From assembly GCA_019233755.1 (NCBI GenBank), contig JAFAMD010000069.1, positions 1-49,431 on the forward strand: a DNA stretch of 49,431 nucleotides. The letters run 5' to 3'. Every line of letters begins with the position of its first letter. Within the stretch, counting starts at the first letter, position 1. This DNA comes from Acidobacteriaceae bacterium (GTDB lineage Bacteria > Acidobacteriota > Terriglobia > Bryobacterales > Bryobacteraceae). The translations under genes and the position numbers were made by a program. Below the pieces are notes generated by a model that did no database searches, was not told the origin of the DNA, and saw nothing but the letters and a program-made list of their open reading frames with translations. Positions 40,267 to 49,283 of this stretch are shown piece by piece.

Positions 40267-42078
40267 ATGGATCCCCGCTTTATTCGCAATTTCTCTATCA
40301 TCGCGCATATCGATCACGGGAAATCCACGCTCGCGGACCGCTTACTCGAGTATACGGGCGCACTCTCGCAACGCGAAATGATGGATCAGGTTCTCGACAG
40401 TATGGACCTGGAGCGCGAGCGCGGCATCACCATCAAGGCGCACGCGGTTCGCCTGAATTACCAGGCCGATGACGGCAACATGTACGAGCTGAATCTCATT
40501 GACACGCCCGGGCACGTCGACTTCACCTACGAGGTTTCGCGCAGCCTGCAGGCCTGCGAAGGAGCGCTGCTGGTGGTGGACGCCTCGCAGGGCGTGGAAG
40601 CGCAGACGCTGGCGAATACCTATCTTGCGCTGAGCCACGATCTGGAGATCATCCCGGTCGTCAACAAGATCGACCTGCCCTCGGCGGAACCGGACCGCAT
40701 CCGCGATCAGATTGAACAGGTGATCGGCCTTGACGCGAGCGACGCGGTTCTGGCGAGTGCCAAGAACGGTATCGGCATAAAAGAGACTCTCGAAGCGGTT
40801 GTGCAGCGCGTGCCGCCGCCGAAGGGCGATCCGGATGCTCCGCTGCGCGCCCTGATCTTCGATTCGTGGTTCGATCCATACCGCGGCGTGATCATCTTGA
40901 CCCGCATCGTCGACGGGACGTTGCGCAAGGGCCAGAAGATCCGGCTTTGGTCGAATGGCAAGACATACGAGGTGGAAGGGCTGGGGTTCCAGTCTCCTAA
41001 ACCGATTCCGTGCGAGGAGTTGACCGCGGGCGAGGCGGGTTTCCTCTTCGCCAATATCAAGACGGTTTCGGACGCGCAGGTGGGCGATACCATCACCGAC
41101 GACGCGAAGCCGGCAGCCGAACAACTGCCCGGTTTCCAGGAAATCAAGCCGATGGTGTTCGCCGGGCTGTATCCGGTGGAATCGCACGAGCACGGGTTGC
41201 TGCGCGATGCGCTCGAAAAGCTGCGCCTGAACGACAGCGCATTCAACTTCGAACCGGAGAATTCGGTCGCTCTCGGATTTGGCTTCCGCTGCGGTTTTCT
41301 GGGATTGTTGCACCTGGAGATCGTGCAGGAGCGCCTGGAGCGCGAATTCAAAATCGATCTCATCACGACCGCGCCAGGCGTGCGCTATCGCGTGACAACC
41401 ACGGCGGGCGATGTGCTGGAGATCGACAATCCGCAGAAATTCCCCGACCCCTCCGACATTCAGAAAACGGAGGAGCCTATCATCGACGCGACCGTGATCA
41501 CTCGCGAAGAGTACCTGGGCGAAATCCTTAAGCTGCTCGAAGAGAAGCGCGGCGTGCAGAAGAAGTTCGAGTACATCGGCAGCGGCCGGGTACTGCTGCT
41601 CTACGAATTGCCGCTGAACGAGATCGTTCTCGATTTCTATGACCGGCTTAAATCCGCCTCACGCGGCTATGCCTCGCTCGATTACCACCTCGCGGGCTAT
41701 CGAACTTCACCAATGGTGAAGCTGGATGTGCTGGTCGCGGGCGAACCGGTGGACGCGCTTTCGATGATTGTGCATCGCGATTTCGCATACGAACGCGGCA
41801 AAGCCCTCATTGAGCGGCTGCGCAAGCTGATTCCGCGGCAAATGTTCGAAGTGGCGCTGCAGGCGGCGATCGGGAACAAGATCATCGCGCGCGAAACCAT
41901 CTCGGCAATGCGCAAAAACGTGCTGGCGAAGTGCTACGGCGGCGATATCACGCGTAAACGAAAGCTGCTCGAGAAGCAAAAAGAAGGCAAGCGCCGCATG
42001 AAGCGAGTGGGACGAGTGGAGATCCCGCAGGAAGCATTCCTGGCGGTGCTGAAGGTCACCTCCGAGTCAGGCGAGTAG
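40267..42078 (+). CDS. lepA: Elongation factor 4 (LepA)
   Basis: A 603-residue translational GTPase that acts on stalled or initiating ribosomes, membrane-associated under some conditions. G motifs: AHIDHGKSTLADRL (13-26), the switch region ERERGITIKAHAVRL, DTPGHVDF, and NKIDLPSAEPD. The family-specific C-terminal domain is intact, including ARETISAMRKNVLAKCYGGD and KRKLLEKQKEGKRRMKRVG. The ATG at 40267 gives the usual MDPRFIRNFSIIAHIDHGKS; the frame is open upstream to 40189 but that part overlaps the ribH start and is not family-like. Confidence 0.97.
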   Translation: MDPRFIRNFSIIAHIDHGKSTLADRLLEYTGALSQREMMDQVLDSMDLERERGITIKAHAVRLNYQADDGNMYELNLIDTPGHVDFTYEVSRSLQACEGALLVVDASQGVEAQTLANTYLALSHDLEIIPVVNKIDLPSAEPDRIRDQIEQVIGLDASDAVLASAKNGIGIKETLEAVVQRVPPPKGDPDAPLRALIFDSWFDPYRGVIILTRIVDGTLRKGQKIRLWSNGKTYEVEGLGFQSPKPIPCEELTAGEAGFLFANIKTVSDAQVGDTITDDAKPAAEQLPGFQEIKPMVFAGLYPVESHEHGLLRDALEKLRLNDSAFNFEPENSVALGFGFRCGFLGLLHLEIVQERLEREFKIDLITTAPGVRYRVTTTAGDVLEIDNPQKFPDPSDIQKTEEPIIDATVITREEYLGEILKLLEEKRGVQKKFEYIGSGRVLLLYELPLNEIVLDFYDRLKSASRGYASLDYHLAGYRTSPMVKLDVLVAGEPVDALSMIVHRDFAYERGKALIERLRKLIPRQMFEVALQAAIGNKIIARETISAMRKNVLAKCYGGDITRKRKLLEKQKEGKRRMKRVGRVEIPQEAFLAVLKVTSESGE

Positions 42079-42088
42079 ACGACGCCCG

Positions 42089-43654
42089 CTATAGCGGAAT
42101 ATTCCCGTGCTTTTTGCGCGGCATGGTATCTGCCTTATTCGCGAGCATGCGCAGCGCCCGGATCACACGTGATCGCGTCTCGCGTGGTTCGATGACATCG
42201 TCGATATAACCGCGCTCAGCGGCAACAAACGGATTCGCGAACCGGTTCCGGTACTCTTCGATTTTGGCCTGGCGAGCGTCCTCCGCATTCTCTGGGTCTT
42301 GCAGTTCGCGGCGGTAGAGGATATTGACGGCTCCTTCGGGTCCCATCACCGCAATTTCGGCCGTAGGGTACGCGAAGTTGATGTCGGTCCGAACGTGCTT
42401 CGAACCCATGACGCAATAGGCGCCGCCGTAGGCTTTGCGCGTGATCACGGTGATTTTGGGCACGGTTGCCTCGGCATAGGCGTAGAGCAGTTTTGCGCCG
42501 TGCCGGATGATGCCGCCGAACTCCTGCGCGGTTCCAGGCAGGAAGCCTGGCACGTCTTCAAACGTCAGGATCGGAATTTCAAAGGCATCGCAGAAGCGAA
42601 CGAAGCGCGCGGCTTTCGTTGACGAGTCGATATCGAGACATCCGGCGAGATGCGCAGGCTGATTCGCCACAATCCCGACGGTTTCGCCGGACATGCGGCC
42701 GAAGCCGATCACGATGTTGCGCGCGAAGTGCTCGGCCAGTTCGAAAAAGTGGCCGTCATCGACGACGCGGACAATCACATCCTTGATGTCATAGGGCTTG
42801 TTGGACTCGGTGGGGATGAGCCGGTCGAGCTCGGAATCGGCACGGTCCTCGGGATCTTTGGTCGGAACCGGCGGGACACCATCAAGATTGTTCTGCGGCA
42901 GGAAGGTTAGAAGCTCGCGGATGGTGCGCAGACAATCGGCATCATCGGCCGCAAGAAACTGCGCAACGCCGCTGGTCGCGTTATGCGTCATCGCGCCGCC
43001 GAGCTCTTCTTTCGTGACGTCCTCGTGGGTCACGGTCTTGATCACGTCAGGACCGGTCACGAACATGTGGCTGGTGTGGTCCACCATGAATACAAAGTCC
43101 GTGAGTGCCGGGGAGTAAACAGCGCCGCCCGCGCACGGCCCCATAATGGCGGAGATCTGTGGAATGACACCGCTGGCGAGCGTGTTTCGCAGGAAAATAT
43201 CGGCGTAGCCCGCGAGCGAGACTACTCCTTCCTGGATGCGCGCGCCGCCGGAATCGTTCAGCCCGATGAGCGGAGCACCCGTTTTCAGCGCGAGGTCCAT
43301 AATTTTGACGATCTTCTGCGCATTCGCTTCAGAGAGCGAGCCGCCGAAAACAGTGAAATCCTGGGCGAACACAAACACCTGACGGCCGTGGATAAGGCCG
43401 TGGCCGGTGATAAAGCCGTCTCCGTCAATTACGTTGTGCTGCATGCCGAAGTTGTGGCATCGATGGCGCACCAGCTTATCAAGCTCTTCGAAAGAGCCCT
43501 CGTCCAGGAGTAGTTGAATGCGCTCCCGCGCGGAGAGCTTGCCTTCCCGGTGCTGGCGGTCTTTCCGCTCCCTCCCACCGCCTTCCTCAGCGCGCGCGTG
43601 GCGCCTGTGAAGCTCTTCCAAACGGTCTACGGGGATTTCAGTTTTCTTCGTCAT
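42089..43654 (-). CDS. pccB: Acyl-CoA carboxylase carboxyltransferase (beta) subunit, propionyl-CoA type
   Basis: A 521-residue biotin-dependent carboxyltransferase subunit. Motifs include KLSARERIQLLLDEGSFEEL, the oxyanion/CoA segment LIGLNDSGGARIQEGV, IMGPCAGGAVYSPALTDF, VDHTSHMFVTGPDVIK, and in the C-terminal half FEDVPGFLPGTAQEFGGIIR, ITRKAYGGAYCVMGSKH and WP-like AEIAVMGPEGAVNILYRREL. This fits propionyl- or methylmalonyl-CoA carboxylase beta chains better than AccD, which carries a zinc domain. The biotin-carrying alpha subunit is not in the window. Convergent with lepA (10 nt apart) and divergent from selB (41 nt). Confidence 0.93.
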   Translation of the reverse strand: MTKKTEIPVDRLEELHRRHARAEEGGGRERKDRQHREGKLSARERIQLLLDEGSFEELDKLVRHRCHNFGMQHNVIDGDGFITGHGLIHGRQVFVFAQDFTVFGGSLSEANAQKIVKIMDLALKTGAPLIGLNDSGGARIQEGVVSLAGYADIFLRNTLASGVIPQISAIMGPCAGGAVYSPALTDFVFMVDHTSHMFVTGPDVIKTVTHEDVTKEELGGAMTHNATSGVAQFLAADDADCLRTIRELLTFLPQNNLDGVPPVPTKDPEDRADSELDRLIPTESNKPYDIKDVIVRVVDDGHFFELAEHFARNIVIGFGRMSGETVGIVANQPAHLAGCLDIDSSTKAARFVRFCDAFEIPILTFEDVPGFLPGTAQEFGGIIRHGAKLLYAYAEATVPKITVITRKAYGGAYCVMGSKHVRTDINFAYPTAEIAVMGPEGAVNILYRRELQDPENAEDARQAKIEEYRNRFANPFVAAERGYIDDVIEPRETRSRVIRALRMLANKADTMPRKKHGNIPL

Positions 43655-43695
43655 GCGATGAAATAGGATCAGTTCGCCTGCAAGTCACAGAGTAT

Positions 43696-45570
43696 ATGAA
43701 CGAGCTCCATACGAACGAAACCGGCGGCATCGTGGTCGGAACGGCAGGGCATATCGATCACGGGAAAACATCGTTGGTTCGCGCTCTGACCGGTATCGAT
43801 ACGGATCGTTTACAGGAAGAGAAGCGGCGCGGAATCTCCATCGATCTGGGTTTTGCGCATCTCACCTTGCCAGACGGACGGCGCATCAGTTTCATTGATG
43901 TTCCCGGGCATGAGCGTTTCGTCAGGAACATGCTGGCGGGCGCAGGCGGCATGGAGGCGGTTCTGCTGGTGGTTGCGGCCGATGAATCGGTAAAGCCGCA
44001 GACGCGGGAGCATTTCGATATCTGCAGGCTGCTGGGGATTCAGGACGGGATCATTGTATTGACCAAGGCGGATCTCGCAAGCTCGGACCAGATCGCGGTC
44101 ACCGCCGAGGATGTCCGGAAATTATGCGCCGGCTCGTTCCTGGAGAATGCCCCTATCATCGCGGTCAGTGCCGTCACCGGCGCGGGGCTGACGGAGCTGA
44201 AGCAGGAACTCTCGAAAGTCGCGCGCGGAAAACTCACCCGCGATACGGGCGGATTCGCGCGCCTACCGCTAGACCGGAGCTTCTCATTGAAGGGATTTGG
44301 CACTGTGGTTACCGGCACGCTATGGAGCGGCGCGCTGCGGGCCGGCCAGACGGTTCACATTGAGCCTGCCAAGATCGAGGCGCGTATCCGGGGCTTGCAG
44401 GTACATGGCAGCCCGGTGGAGACAGCCCATGCAGGACAGCGGACTGCGGTGAATCTTATAGGCGTAGAGCCTGCGGAGATCCGGCGTGGGTTCGTTCTCA
44501 CTCATGGCGAGGGCCTGGAAGTCACCCACACAGTAGACGCAAGCGTCGAATGGCTGAGCGAGTCGCACATACCGCTGCTACGCGAGGAATTTCTTTTTCA
44601 CATCGGAACGGCTGAAGTGAAAGCGGGGCTGAAGATTTTGGAGCGGCAGGCGGGAAGTCTCCGTGCGCTTGCCAGGCTCCGGTTTGACGAGCCGGTTCTT
44701 GCGCTGCCAGGCGACCGGTTCGTGCTGCGGCGCCCGTCGCCTCCGCTGACGGTCGCGGGCGGGTTTGTTGTAGACGCGTTTCCACCTTTGCGCCTGAACC
44801 GCGCCAGGACCGTGCTGCGGCTTCACAATCTGGCACACCCCGATCCCGGACAGCGGATACAGCTGCTGGTAGAGGAACAGAATCCGGGACGGGCGTTGCC
44901 TGATCTGGTACGCACAACCGGGCGGCCCGCTTCCGACCTCAGAGCCGTCATTGCCGCAAATCCGTCGCTGGTGTTCGTAGAGACCGCGCAACGCGTGGTC
45001 AGTAAGACCTGGCTCGAAGAACAGCGCAAGAAACTGGTTACCTGGCTCGCGGTCTTTCATGCAAAAAACCCTTCGGCGCCGGGCGCGCCCATCGGACAGG
45101 CGCGTCTTGGACTGGATTCAGCCCTCGCGCATTTCGTCTTCGAAAAGTTCCCTCCGGTGCGGGTGCAGGGCGACCTGATCGCTCTGGCGCAACATCGGGC
45201 GGAGCTCAGCAGCGAGGAGGCATTGGCGTTGCAGAAGATAGAGCAGGCATTTCGCAAGGCCGGTTATACGCCACCTGCAGCGGCTGAAGTCCTGAAAAAT
45301 GCTGGTACGGATTCAAAGGTGGCGAGGACCCTGTTGGAGTCGCTGATCAAGAATCAGAAACTGGTACGCGTTTCGGAGGACCTGGTGTTTCATGCCGACG
45401 TGATTGCACATATCCGGAAATCGCTGTCGATACACAAGGGCCGGCGTTTCTCGGTACCCGAGTTCAAGGAATGGACGCAAATTTCGCGCAAATATGCGAT
45501 TCCGCTGCTCGAGTATCTCGATCACCAGAGGGTAACGCGGCGCGAGGGCGATGCCCGAATCGTCCTTTGA
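43696..45570 (+). CDS. selB: Selenocysteine-specific elongation factor SelB
   Basis: A 624-residue translational GTPase that carries Sec-tRNA to UGA codons marked by a SECIS hairpin. The N-terminal G domain has GTAGHIDHGKTSLVRALTGI (GHIDHGKT at 18-25), DTDRLQEEKRRGISIDLGFA (the SelB-specific switch sequence), DVPGHERFVRNMLAGAGG, and LTKADLAS. EF-Tu-like domains 2 and 3 follow, then four winged-helix modules in the C-terminal 230 residues that bind SECIS RNA, ending KYAIPLLEYLDHQRVTRREG. selA, selC and selD are not in the window. The presence implies selenoprotein synthesis. Confidence 0.95.
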   Translation: MNELHTNETGGIVVGTAGHIDHGKTSLVRALTGIDTDRLQEEKRRGISIDLGFAHLTLPDGRRISFIDVPGHERFVRNMLAGAGGMEAVLLVVAADESVKPQTREHFDICRLLGIQDGIIVLTKADLASSDQIAVTAEDVRKLCAGSFLENAPIIAVSAVTGAGLTELKQELSKVARGKLTRDTGGFARLPLDRSFSLKGFGTVVTGTLWSGALRAGQTVHIEPAKIEARIRGLQVHGSPVETAHAGQRTAVNLIGVEPAEIRRGFVLTHGEGLEVTHTVDASVEWLSESHIPLLREEFLFHIGTAEVKAGLKILERQAGSLRALARLRFDEPVLALPGDRFVLRRPSPPLTVAGGFVVDAFPPLRLNRARTVLRLHNLAHPDPGQRIQLLVEEQNPGRALPDLVRTTGRPASDLRAVIAANPSLVFVETAQRVVSKTWLEEQRKKLVTWLAVFHAKNPSAPGAPIGQARLGLDSALAHFVFEKFPPVRVQGDLIALAQHRAELSSEEALALQKIEQAFRKAGYTPPAAAEVLKNAGTDSKVARTLLESLIKNQKLVRVSEDLVFHADVIAHIRKSLSIHKGRRFSVPEFKEWTQISRKYAIPLLEYLDHQRVTRREGDARIVL

Positions 45571-45580
45571 CGTTTCAAAG
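45565..45580. repeat. Short inverted repeat spanning both stop codons of selB and the methyltransferase
   Basis: CTTTGA (45565-45570) pairs with TCAAAG (45575-45580) across CGTT. The plus-strand TGA of selB is in the left arm and the minus-strand TGA of the methyltransferase in the right arm. A 6-bp stem without a T run is weak as a terminator. Confidence 0.35.
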
Positions 45581-46744
45581 CACTTCAAAGACCAGGCATT
45601 TCAGGTAGTGCGTTTCCGGTACCGTCAGCAGAATGGGGTGGTCCTGTGATTGGGTGCGCCTCTCCAGCAGGCGCAGCGTCTTCCCGCAGTCCAGCGCCGC
45701 GGAGGCAATCACTTCCAGCAGATGGGCTTCGCTCATGTGGTGCGAACAGGAACAGCTCACCAGGGTGCCGCCGGATCCTAGCAGGCGCAAGGCGCGCAGG
45801 TTAATCTCCTTGTAACCGCGGACAGCACCCTCGAGGGCCGAGCGGGATTTGGTGAAGGCCGGCGGATCGACAATCACCAGATCGAACGAGCGGCGCGCGC
45901 TTACGAGCGACGGCAAATAATCCATCACATCCGCTTCGGTGAATGCGACGTTGGCTATGCGGTTGCGCTCCGCGTTCGCGCGAGCGACCACGAGCGACGC
46001 GGTCGAACTGTCGACCCCTTCCACCGAGTCACAGACGGAAGCCAGATGCAGCGCAAATCCGCCGGTGGCGGTGAAACAATCGAGCGCACGGCCGCGGCCG
46101 TAGCGTTTGACCGCGACGTAGTTCTCGCGCTGGTCAAGAAACACTCCGGTCTTTGGGCCCGTAAGCACATCTGCATAGAGCGCGAGACCATTCATGTGAA
46201 CCTCTATGCGTTCCGGAACCTGTCCGGAGAGCACAACTTTCTCCTGCGGGAGATTCTCTTTTGAGCGGATTGCGACATCGTTCCGGGCAACGATGCCGGC
46301 GGGCTGAAGCAATTCAGTGAGTGCCGCGGCAATTGTCTGCGAGGATGCATCCATCCCTTGATTGAGGAGCTGTACCACCACCCAATCGCTATACCGGTCG
46401 ACCACCAGGCCGGGGAGCAGATCACCTTCGGCGTGCACCAGCCGGTAGGCATCGGAATCCGACACAACCTTGCGCCTGTGCTCCAGCGCGGCCTGCAGGC
46501 GGTGCAGAAAGAAGGCTTGATCAATCGGCTGTATCTGCCTGCTCAGGAGCCGGAGAGCGATCTGGGAGGTCGAGCTGTAGTGCGCCGTGCCGAGACGGCG
46601 TCCACGGGGGTCCACAGTGCGCACTGCACTTCCCTGTCGGGCGGAACCCGTGTCCAGCACATCACTCGCAAAGATCCAAAGATGACCTGAGAGAACACGG
46701 TCTGCGGCCTTCCGGTTCACACGCACGGTCGGCATGTTTTCCAT
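45575..46744 (-). CDS. RlmI-family 23S rRNA (cytosine-5) methyltransferase-like protein
   Basis: A 389-residue SAM-dependent methyltransferase. An N-terminal PUA-type RNA-binding domain (VRVNRKAADRVLSGHLWIFA, GSAVRTVDPRGRRLGTAHYS) is followed by an EEHEY-like central region and a Rossmann fold with DCFTATGGFALHLASVCDSV, the acidic VEGVDSSTASL, FDLVIVDPPAFTKSRSALEG, and the cysteine segment GGTLVSCSCSHHM. This is the architecture of RlmI (m5C1962 of 23S rRNA in E. coli); exact target unproven. Start ATG 46744 or 46735: GAGG is very close to the first and better spaced for the second. Confidence 0.87.
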   Translation of the reverse strand: MENMPTVRVNRKAADRVLSGHLWIFASDVLDTGSARQGSAVRTVDPRGRRLGTAHYSSTSQIALRLLSRQIQPIDQAFFLHRLQAALEHRRKVVSDSDAYRLVHAEGDLLPGLVVDRYSDWVVVQLLNQGMDASSQTIAAALTELLQPAGIVARNDVAIRSKENLPQEKVVLSGQVPERIEVHMNGLALYADVLTGPKTGVFLDQRENYVAVKRYGRGRALDCFTATGGFALHLASVCDSVEGVDSSTASLVVARANAERNRIANVAFTEADVMDYLPSLVSARRSFDLVIVDPPAFTKSRSALEGAVRGYKEINLRALRLLGSGGTLVSCSCSHHMSEAHLLEVIASAALDCGKTLRLLERRTQSQDHPILLTVPETHYLKCLVFEVL

Positions 46745-46801
46745 CGCCTCAATTTAAGCAGACGGAATCAGCGGACCTGATAAGCTCGACAGACAAAGGT
46801 C

Positions 46802-49234
46802 TTGTTAGTCTTGTCCGCCGTCTTAGACGATCTTCGATACGCAGTTCGGCTAGCACGTCAGAGCCTGGGAACGACCATCACCGCTTTTGCCGCCTTGACC
46901 CTCGGCATCGGCGCGACAACCGCCATGTTCAGCATCATCAACGCCGTGCTGCTGAAGCCGCTGCCGGTGAAGGATCCCGCCAGGTTGGTAGGAATCGTCC
47001 AGGCCCGCCGCAACTTCCCGCGGGATCTCGTCAGCATGGAGGACTATCTCGACTGGAAGCGGAGTTTGCGGTCATTCGAAGCGATTTCACTCTATCAACC
47101 GGCGCTTGCAAATCTGACCGGCGACGAGCGTCCCGAGCTTGTGCACACGTTGCAGTGCGACTCTTCGATGCTGCCGTTGCTCGGTGTGCAGCCGCTGGTA
47201 GGCCGGAACTTCGCGTCCGATGAAACTCTTCCCGGGCGCAACCAGGCGGCCATTCTGAGCTGGCAGTTCTGGCGCCGCAGGTTTGGCGGGCAAAACGTTC
47301 TGGGGCAAAAAATACTGCTTAGCGGCAAGCCGCACGTTATTGTCGGCATCCTTCCTGACGGACTCGACGTTCCCGTCCAGGCAGATATATGGGTTCCGCT
47401 CGCCTATGATCTGACTGCAATCGAAAACACGCGGGGCTATCACTATTACCAAGCGCTCGGACGCTTGCGCGCCAGGGTCTCGCTGGCCGCTGCAGATTCC
47501 GAGCTGCTCGCCATATCGCAAGACGCCGCCAGCCGGTATCCCAAGCAGGAAGAAGGCGTAACCGCGCTCGCTATTCCGTTTCGTGAAGTGATAGCCGGCA
47601 GCGTTCGTATGCCTCTGCTGATTGTCTTCGGCGCTGTGCTGAGCGTGCTGCTGATCGCTTGCGTGAATGTCGCTCATCTTCTTCTGATCAAGGCTTCCAT
47701 CAGGGAACGTGAGATCGCAATCCGGCTGGCGGTCGGAGCTTCCCGTGCAAGAATCCTGCTGCAATTGCTCACAGAGAGTATGCTGCTGGCGGGCTTGAGC
47801 GCAATGGCCGGCCTCAGCGTAGCCTGGCTGGGCATCCGGCTGGCGAGAACGCTACAGAATACGCCGCTGACACACCCCGAAAACATTACGCTCGACCGGC
47901 AGGTGATGTTGTTCGCGATGGCGTTGGGGGCAGCCACGGGAATTTTCTTCGGTTGTTTCCCGGCCCTGCGCGCGTATTGGGCAAATGTGAACGATACCTT
48001 GAAGCAGTCGAGCGGACGGATCACTGAATCGCGCAGCCAGCAGAAAATGCGCAGGGTCTTTGTGTTCGCCGAGACGGCACTCGCCACGATTCTGCTGGTT
48101 TACGCCATCCTCTTCCTGCGCAGCTTTGCAAAGGCCGCGAACGTGCCCGTGGGGTTTCAGACGACGAACATCCTCACCATGTATGTTTCTCTTCCGGGAA
48201 CGAAATTCCAAACCTCGGAACCGGTCGGCGCTTTCGCAGATGACATGGTAAAGCGGATCAGTCCTATGCCGGGAGTGGCAGCCCTGGCATTTTCAAATTA
48301 TCTGCCGCTTTTGGCTCCCCCCGGCGGCGGGCCCATTCTGGTACAGGGCCAACCGCAACACTGGGGCGTCTCCACAGCGCCCACTGTCGTTGTGACATCT
48401 GTGACAAGCGGTTATTTTCACACCCTCGGCATCCCTCTTCGCAGTGGACGTCTGTTCGAAGATAGCGACAGCAAACCGCAGGTTGCCACCATCATCATCA
48501 ATCAAAAGCTGGCCGACACTTATTTCCCTGGCGCTAACCCCATCGGGCACCGCATCTCGTTCTACACGGACCCTCTGAACTGGAAAGAGATTGTCGGGGT
48601 TGTGGCGGATGTGCACGAGACGGGACTGGAAAGTCCCGAAATGCCCCAGATGTACGTGCCGCTGGCGCACCTCCCCATGGCGCGTCTGCCCGTGGTTCGC
48701 TTGTCGCTGCTGGTTCGAACCGCCGGCGCACCACTCGGCTACGCAAGGGCGGTGGAACGGGAGATCCGGAGCATGGATCCCGATCTGCCGGTTCTGTCCA
48801 TCAGGACCATGGACGAGATCGTTAGCGGCCAACTGGGATGGCGGGCCGTGCAGACTTCGCTACTGGCGTTGTTCGCGGGCGTAGCTTTACTGCTCACTTC
48901 TATAGGGATCTATGCCACGATTGCGTACTCGGTCTCGCAGCGAGTTACGGAGATAGGCGTGCGCATGACGGTGGGCGCCGGCCAAGGCGACATTCTGAAG
49001 ATGGTCCTGAGTCAGGGCGCCGGACCTGCCATACTCGGTACGTTCACGGGCATCGCTGGCGCGCTGCTTTCCGGAAGGGTGCTCTCTACGCTTCTCTATG
49101 GCACGCAGGCGACCGACTGGCTGACCTACACGATTGTCGGACCCACTCTTATCGCGGTGGCACTAGCCGCGAGCTATTTCCCCGCACGGCGCGCCGCGGC
49201 GGTTGAGCCTTGGAAGGCCTTGCGTTACGAGTAA
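46802..49234 (+). CDS. Large MacB/FtsX-type ABC permease (acidobacterial duplicated permease)
   Basis: An 810-residue inner-membrane permease with two MacB_PCD/FtsX units. The N-terminus DDLRYAVRLARQSLGTTITA leads into the first helix (LTLGIGATTAMFSIINAVLL), followed by a large periplasmic domain (about 70-270), three helices (SVLLIACVNVAHLLLIKASI, then VGASRARILLQLLTESMLL), a second helix-periplasmic-domain unit, and three final helices (FAGVALLLTSIGIYATIAYS, VGAGQGDILKMVLSQGAG). It ends with the family PAWRAA-like FPARRAAAVEPWKALRYE. No ATPase is adjacent, as usual for these orphan permeases. TTG start (46802; a second TTG at 46811 is possible). Substrate unknown. Confidence 0.9.
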   Translation: MLVLSAVLDDLRYAVRLARQSLGTTITAFAALTLGIGATTAMFSIINAVLLKPLPVKDPARLVGIVQARRNFPRDLVSMEDYLDWKRSLRSFEAISLYQPALANLTGDERPELVHTLQCDSSMLPLLGVQPLVGRNFASDETLPGRNQAAILSWQFWRRRFGGQNVLGQKILLSGKPHVIVGILPDGLDVPVQADIWVPLAYDLTAIENTRGYHYYQALGRLRARVSLAAADSELLAISQDAASRYPKQEEGVTALAIPFREVIAGSVRMPLLIVFGAVLSVLLIACVNVAHLLLIKASIREREIAIRLAVGASRARILLQLLTESMLLAGLSAMAGLSVAWLGIRLARTLQNTPLTHPENITLDRQVMLFAMALGAATGIFFGCFPALRAYWANVNDTLKQSSGRITESRSQQKMRRVFVFAETALATILLVYAILFLRSFAKAANVPVGFQTTNILTMYVSLPGTKFQTSEPVGAFADDMVKRISPMPGVAALAFSNYLPLLAPPGGGPILVQGQPQHWGVSTAPTVVVTSVTSGYFHTLGIPLRSGRLFEDSDSKPQVATIIINQKLADTYFPGANPIGHRISFYTDPLNWKEIVGVVADVHETGLESPEMPQMYVPLAHLPMARLPVVRLSLLVRTAGAPLGYARAVEREIRSMDPDLPVLSIRTMDEIVSGQLGWRAVQTSLLALFAGVALLLTSIGIYATIAYSVSQRVTEIGVRMTVGAGQGDILKMVLSQGAGPAILGTFTGIAGALLSGRVLSTLLYGTQATDWLTYTIVGPTLIAVALAASYFPARRAAAVEPWKALRYE

Positions 49235-49255
49235 CAGAGCTCTAGTGATAGCCTT

Positions 49256-49283
49256 CAGCTCTCAGGCATCAGCTCTCAGGCAT
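49256..49283. repeat. Two-copy 14-bp tandem repeat
   Basis: CAGCTCTCAGGCAT occurs twice head to tail at 49256-49269 and 49270-49283, followed by CATGGGG. Similar short CAGC/TCAGC-type runs are scattered in intergenic regions of acidobacterial genomes as I recall them. It lies 21 nt after the permease stop. Confidence 0.8.
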
